From contig WELB01000256.1 of assembly GCA_009602725.1 (NCBI GenBank), positions 146,870 through 169,032 of the forward strand: a DNA stretch of 22,163 nucleotides, given 5' to 3'. Both the position numbers and the translations under genes were made by a program. Below are positions 17,640 to 22,163 of the stretch, piece after piece. The stretch comes from Spirogloea muscicola (Eukaryota > Streptophyta > Zygnematophyceae > Spirogloeales > Spirogloeaceae). The first letter of the stretch is position 1, and each line of letters opens with the position of its first letter. The notes under the pieces were generated by a model. It was not told the DNA's origin. It did no database searches and was given only the letters and a program-made list of their open reading frames with translations.

Positions 17640-20600
17640 CTACCCCTGCGCAGGCACCCAGCAGGGAAAGGAATGTGAGAGGTGTGGGCCGCAGGGGGTC
17701 CCGAGACAAGATTAGCCGACCGCCGAGTGGTCACAGTTCTCAGCAATCTAGCTAACGGTACCTTTGACAGGATACATGCAGAGCCAGTTCCTGGCAGAAT
17801 GCCAGTGATACCCCCAAAGCTTGCTGAGACGGGTATACAGTAGGTGCACCTCCCACTTCGTGTGCTCACCAGTGCTTGAGGGATGTGGACTATAAGATAT
17901 GCTGCGGTATATATGGTGGCACCGAGAACGACTGCTGCAATCATGTTGTCCAACAGCTTCTTGTTGTCCTTTGCAGGCACGAAAGCGTTCTTGAGCGTGT
18001 TTGTGAGCTCAAACAGGCGCAGGGACACCTGCAAGCACGGGCATGCTCGTATCATACTCGTGAATCTGCTCCCGATGCAGAGCCCACGGTGATGTGCGCC
18101 GCAGGTCCTCTGGACAGAGATTGAGGCTACCTGCCGAGAAAGGCAGCACGATGAGGCATGACTGGTGATGGTCGGTGGGTCGAGGGGCGCTCACCACTAT
18201 GTAGATTGCAGAAGTCAGGAGAAAATTCACCAAAGGGTAGTCACTCCCTAGGAAGCTCAGCAAGTGCTTCGGCTGCCCATTGGGGACATCCGATCTGTCG
18301 CAACAGGCCCAGGATCGCTCATCAGCGATATGACATCAGGTTCTCACTACACATCCCCAGGCTCCACAGCAGCAGCCAATCGGCCTTGGAGCCATACAAG
18401 AGCAGTTCGAGTACTTCTGTCACCCTGCATGTGGAGTGGCAGCAAGTTGTGGTGAGACCGACCTCAGCCAGATGTGGAACTGCCCAATGTATGTCTCCAA
18501 GGTGATCTTGCCCAGCCATCTGTGCAGGCAGCACATGACGCATGTTAGCCCGACGAGCAATCCCACCAGGCACTGTGCCGAGAGCAGGGCAAACACGACA
18601 CCGCTCTGTGGGTGCTGGTGACGCACTTGTGCGCCAGAGACGAGCCAGGAGATAAAACGACTCAAGCAAAGTGCCGTGTTCTGAGATCTGCCATTGTGAG
18701 CCGAGGCCTCGAAGAGCAGACCAGTGACAGACAGAGTCACAATCCCGAGGCCATCGAAATATTCGAACATCAAGACGGAGTCCGAGGTACTCACGCAAAC
18801 AGGGTCAGAGACCAGTTCCGGAGCCCTTGGTTGAGATTCCTCAGGACAAGGTACACACTGTGCAAAATGCACGCACTTGAGAGCTGAGGCCTCTGAAACT
18901 GCTGCACTGTGTAAAAGTAGCATGCACTTTGAGGCTTGCAATGGGTGCACGCAGGGAACAGACATGGAGGCAACATGACCGAGCACTCGGAGTAGGGGGT
19001 CAGTGTGTATTGTTTGGAGCCATTGTGCATCATGCAGGCTGAGGTGGACTGCACATGAGATATCATTCTCTACATTATGCACTGCACAAAGCAGCCGAGC
19101 AAGAGGACTCTCAATGAACCGCAAGAGGCAGGATGAGGACTGTACGTGATAGGAATCCACGAGGTGTACGGGTGGACCGCATTGTAGCTGAGCTTGTCGA
19201 GTCTGTAGATGTTCTCGTACCACACATAACCAACCTGCAGGGGTCAGCACGATCGTGAGTAAAAGTACCGTGCAAAGTACCATCGAGGGCAAGACTGAGC
19301 CCCCATCTGCAGCGTGACCAATGTTGCTGGGATGAGCAAAAGTCTTGAGGGCGAGGACGTGGCAAATCGTGTTGGATGACAGATCGACTCTGCATGAGGC
19401 AGCCCCGGATGGACGGCCCAGCCAGAGCCCGTCTGGCCAGGGGTCGCTCGGCCCTGTATGGGCCGTCCCTTGAGTAGGGAAGAAGGGAGAGAGGTCAGCC
19501 GCATACCCCAATTGCTACTGCCGAGATGGCCACTCGTATGGTGGTTCGCAACTTGATCTCCATCTCCTCGAGCTTCTCCAGCCAGCGCTCGACCGCAGGG
19601 TGAAAGTAGGCATAGATCATGCCGACAATCCAGATGTACCGGTCGAGGCCGGATCGGAACTGCCACTCGTGAAGCAGGGGCAGTTCGGGGTGCTTTGGGT
19701 CAACGTAGCCTGCAAGTGCACGCAGCGCAGCGGGGAGCACAAGTGAGGCCGGCGCTTGCAAGCCGCTGCGACCACTTGATCTGGCCATCGATGCCTGCTG
19801 CTCTCCCTAGAGTGCGCACAATCTTTTGATCTCAGCGGGGAACGTTCGAGCTGCATATTCAGGGGTGACAGCCATGGCAGCCCAACACGCACAGCTTGGG
19901 TCCCGCTTAGGAGGAGTGAGGCACACCCGTGAGAAAAGTGGTCGGTCCCCAGACAACCTCGAATACACCAGGGACCTCCCAAACCAGGAAAACCACCAGG
20001 AACCCGATTGCAATCTTGGCAGCGATCACCATAGGCACCTCATTGTACTTGTGCCCGACAGCCAGCAGGCCGTACACCATCAAGGTGAAGAGCGTGTGCA
20101 TGGGGCAAATGTAGTATAGCATGTAGTCATTGTTGAGGGCGAGACAGCAGAAGAGCACCAGGAAATTTAGCCGCCACATCATCTGTGCAAGGACGAATGA
20201 GAAGTGGCTCAGTAGCCCCTCCCACTGGTCAAGCCTGTTGACCTCAATTTTGGTGGTGCCCATCTAATAGCTCCTGAACACTTCCTGCCCAAGGCATATC
20301 TTGGGCGGGAGATGTTCCCCAATCGTCAAACCCCATTGATTGTCACTGCTCTGTATAGAGACATCAGTCAGAAGATGCCCGACACCTTCCAGCAGCAGCA
20401 TGTCACCGCGATCGAGCTTTTGGGGAGGGGTTGGGGTTTGGGTGCTGCTAGAAGCAGACCGTGGCTGGTCATCACCAATGTACCTGTGCAAATCTGCCCA
20501 GACTGAAGTCCTTGCGAACGTAGTAGTAGGAGAAGTTGCCAAAGCCAGTCATCCACACGTATGCAGCAATGAAGATGCGGATGGCATTGTACATCTCCCG

Positions 20601-22153
20601 TGCGTCAAAGTAGTGGTATATCAGAAAGAGGACCTGTACATGGGACCTCCAACAAATTGAGTGACCCAACAATGATGCTGCAGGGCTGGCATGCTTTTGC
20701 CCAAGAAGGTAACCTTCGCGTCTCTGCTATGGAGCAGTCGGATGCAGGATAATCTGGAGCATCTAGCTGCAAAAAAGCATTCACAAAGTATGCAGCAGCA
20801 AGCAGAGTCCCTGCAGCTCGTAAGCAATGCAACAGCCTTGAAGAAACGCTCAATGCTGCGTCATGCTCGGAGATCGCCCACACCGGGGCTTTGCAATGAC
20901 AAACGAAGACCTTCAAACCGCCAGATGGCAAACAACAGTATAGACAGACAGACACTTGTGCACTTGTGGTCATGATCAGTTGCCATTTCTTACCTGCATC
21001 CAGCCTTTCCATTCCTCAGTCTGGTGGCGATTGAGGTACTGCATGGACTTCCCACTTGCTGGGTTGGAGGGTCCGGTGTGCTTTGTCAAGGACGTAAAGA
21101 AGGCGACAATGACGAGGATGAGGTATAGACAGATGAACAGATCTCGATCGTAGTGCTGCACACCACCGGCAAAGCCGAATGCCAAGCTGGTGTCAGCTGC
21201 GCACTGTGATGGCCTTTGCGCTGGCCCTCGGCATGTAACTCCTACGAGCACAACTCCACCTCGCAAGGTACTCACGACCAGACCGATCTCAATGAACCGG
21301 GGTTTTAAGGGGGGAGGAACTGCATGAGCCTCGCAGTTGCTCACAGGGAAAGGTAGTACATCATGCAAGTCTCACCTTTCCCGTTTCCCCAATTATGTGG
21401 GTCCGGTCGCAGAGGTAATAGTAGAGCAGCAGCCCGCCAAACTCTGCTCTGCACTTTGATGGCAGGGCAAGTTCAGCATTTACCGCAGGCCCAGTAGCAC
21501 TCAAGACTCATCGAATGCAGCTCAGAAAAGTCACATCTGCCAGGTGCTGGCGGTTGCACCACACATCCTACACTCACATTGCGCGAAGCGTTAGGCGATT
21601 CTCGACATAGAAGGCCTCGTCCATGAGCGCGAATCTGTACACACATACTCAATACCGATCAGGGACTTGATCGAGCGACAGGACAGCGCATTGTGCGGCC
21701 AGGGCCGTCACGAGATGGGCAACATCCCGAAGCACGATTTGCCACAAGCAGAGGCACCAGAGGGCAGATCCCAGTCTCGAGCAGACTCTCAGAGGTGTGC
21801 AGAATCGGCGCGTGCCTGAGGAGCTGGCTGCGGGCAGAGGTGGGGGGACGCGTCTGAGCGCCGGGGCTCTTGTGCGCGCTGCCGTTGGCCTCCAGCAGGC
21901 TGTTGGCCTCCTCGTCTTTGAGAGTGCGCTCCGCGGCAGCTTCGGCGGCGCGCAGCTTCCGCTGGCTCCTATACTCGAGAAGCTCGGCATAGAGGTAGGC
22001 TGCGAGGAGGGGGACGAAGGCGAGGAAGAAGGCCAGCTGGCCCGGCGATGTGGGCGCGGGGATGGCAGCGTCGGAGGCGGCGGCGGCCGCGTCCTGCGAG
22101 GCTGCTGCCACGGCGTCGGCGAAGGCGGCGGCGGCGGCGGCGGCGTCGGCCAT
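17640..22153 (-). CDS. RWA: RWA / Cas1p-type polysaccharide O-acetyltransferase, right inverted copy
   Basis: Exons: 22153-21816, 21634-21578, 21448-21376, 21155-20994, 20633-20484, 20182-19927, 19709-19507, 19234-19146, 18857-18795, 18519-18463, 18294-18195, 18028-17870 and 17645-17640. All lengths equal those of the left copy except exon 1 (+6 nt, two extra residues in the Ala run), giving 570 residues with no stop or frameshift. All the RWA blocks are kept, and the GC donor of intron 1 is also kept. Differences are few and mostly mild: [12 protein letters not shown] for [18 protein letters not shown] for YNRDLF, EIKLR for EIRLR, SDVPNG for [14 protein letters not shown] for AYLLIHIP. The exon 7 donor is GTATGC, stronger than on the left. 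Introns differ more than exons. The role is inferred as for the left copy: Golgi acetyl transfer to wall polysaccharides. Confidence 0.93.
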
Positions 22154-22163
22154 GGGGAGGGGC

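Noticed and set aside
18420-19511. A 363-codon minus-strand open frame
   Set aside because: It reads through introns 7 to 10 of the right RWA gene and shifts frame relative to the exons at several of them. It is not maintained in the left copy.

Overview
The window looks like nuclear DNA of a green microalga, most likely a trebouxiophyte (Chlorella/Coccomyxa-like). The evidence is a GC-rich sequence, genes split by many GT-AG introns, plant/Chlorella-type TTTAGGG telomere repeats, TGTAA motifs in the expected 3' regions, and genes of plant-type families. The lineage is inferred; TTTAGGG and gene content alone do not fix the genus.

Layout. (1) 40-200: antisense stub of a retroelement 3' end. 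(2) 311-2645 (+): complete six-exon gene for a 474-residue ArsB/NhaD-type efflux carrier resembling plant Lsi2. (3) 2646-3796: convergent intergenic region without a recognisable gene. (4) 3797-5615 (-): coiled-coil gene resembling SSX2IP/ADIP, with a one-base N inside its first exon. (5) 5756-8920: dense, nested cluster of broken 3' ends of one retroelement family in both orientations, probably a LINE. Their 3' tails carry a recurring short hairpin. (6) 9305-13863 (+): complete 13-exon gene for an RWA/Cas1-type polysaccharide O-acetyltransferase, 568 residues. (7) 13864-15735: 3' flank, an unidentified broken ORF, then more copies of the same retroelement. (8) 15781-16173: telomere repeats running TTTAGGG, NNNN, CCCTAAA, i.e. 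two telomeres facing each other. (9) 16174-17065: right-specific sequence with an AT-rich insert between inverted telomere tracts. (10) 17640-22153 (-): a second complete RWA gene, 570 residues, in mirror orientation.

The main structural feature is a large inverted duplication. The RWA gene and about 550 bp of its 3' flank occur on both sides of a head-to-head telomere junction. All 13 exons have matching phases and both reading frames are intact. Introns differ by many substitutions and indels, so this is not a simple assembly copy. The junction is either a scaffolding join of two chromosome ends that share a subtelomeric segment or a true telomere fusion. The four Ns favour the first reading but do not prove it.

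The genes do not form an operon-like unit. Lsi2-like export and cell-wall acetylation are independent functions. What links the region is its subtelomeric character: telomere repeats, nested 3' retroelement fragments and a duplicated gene.
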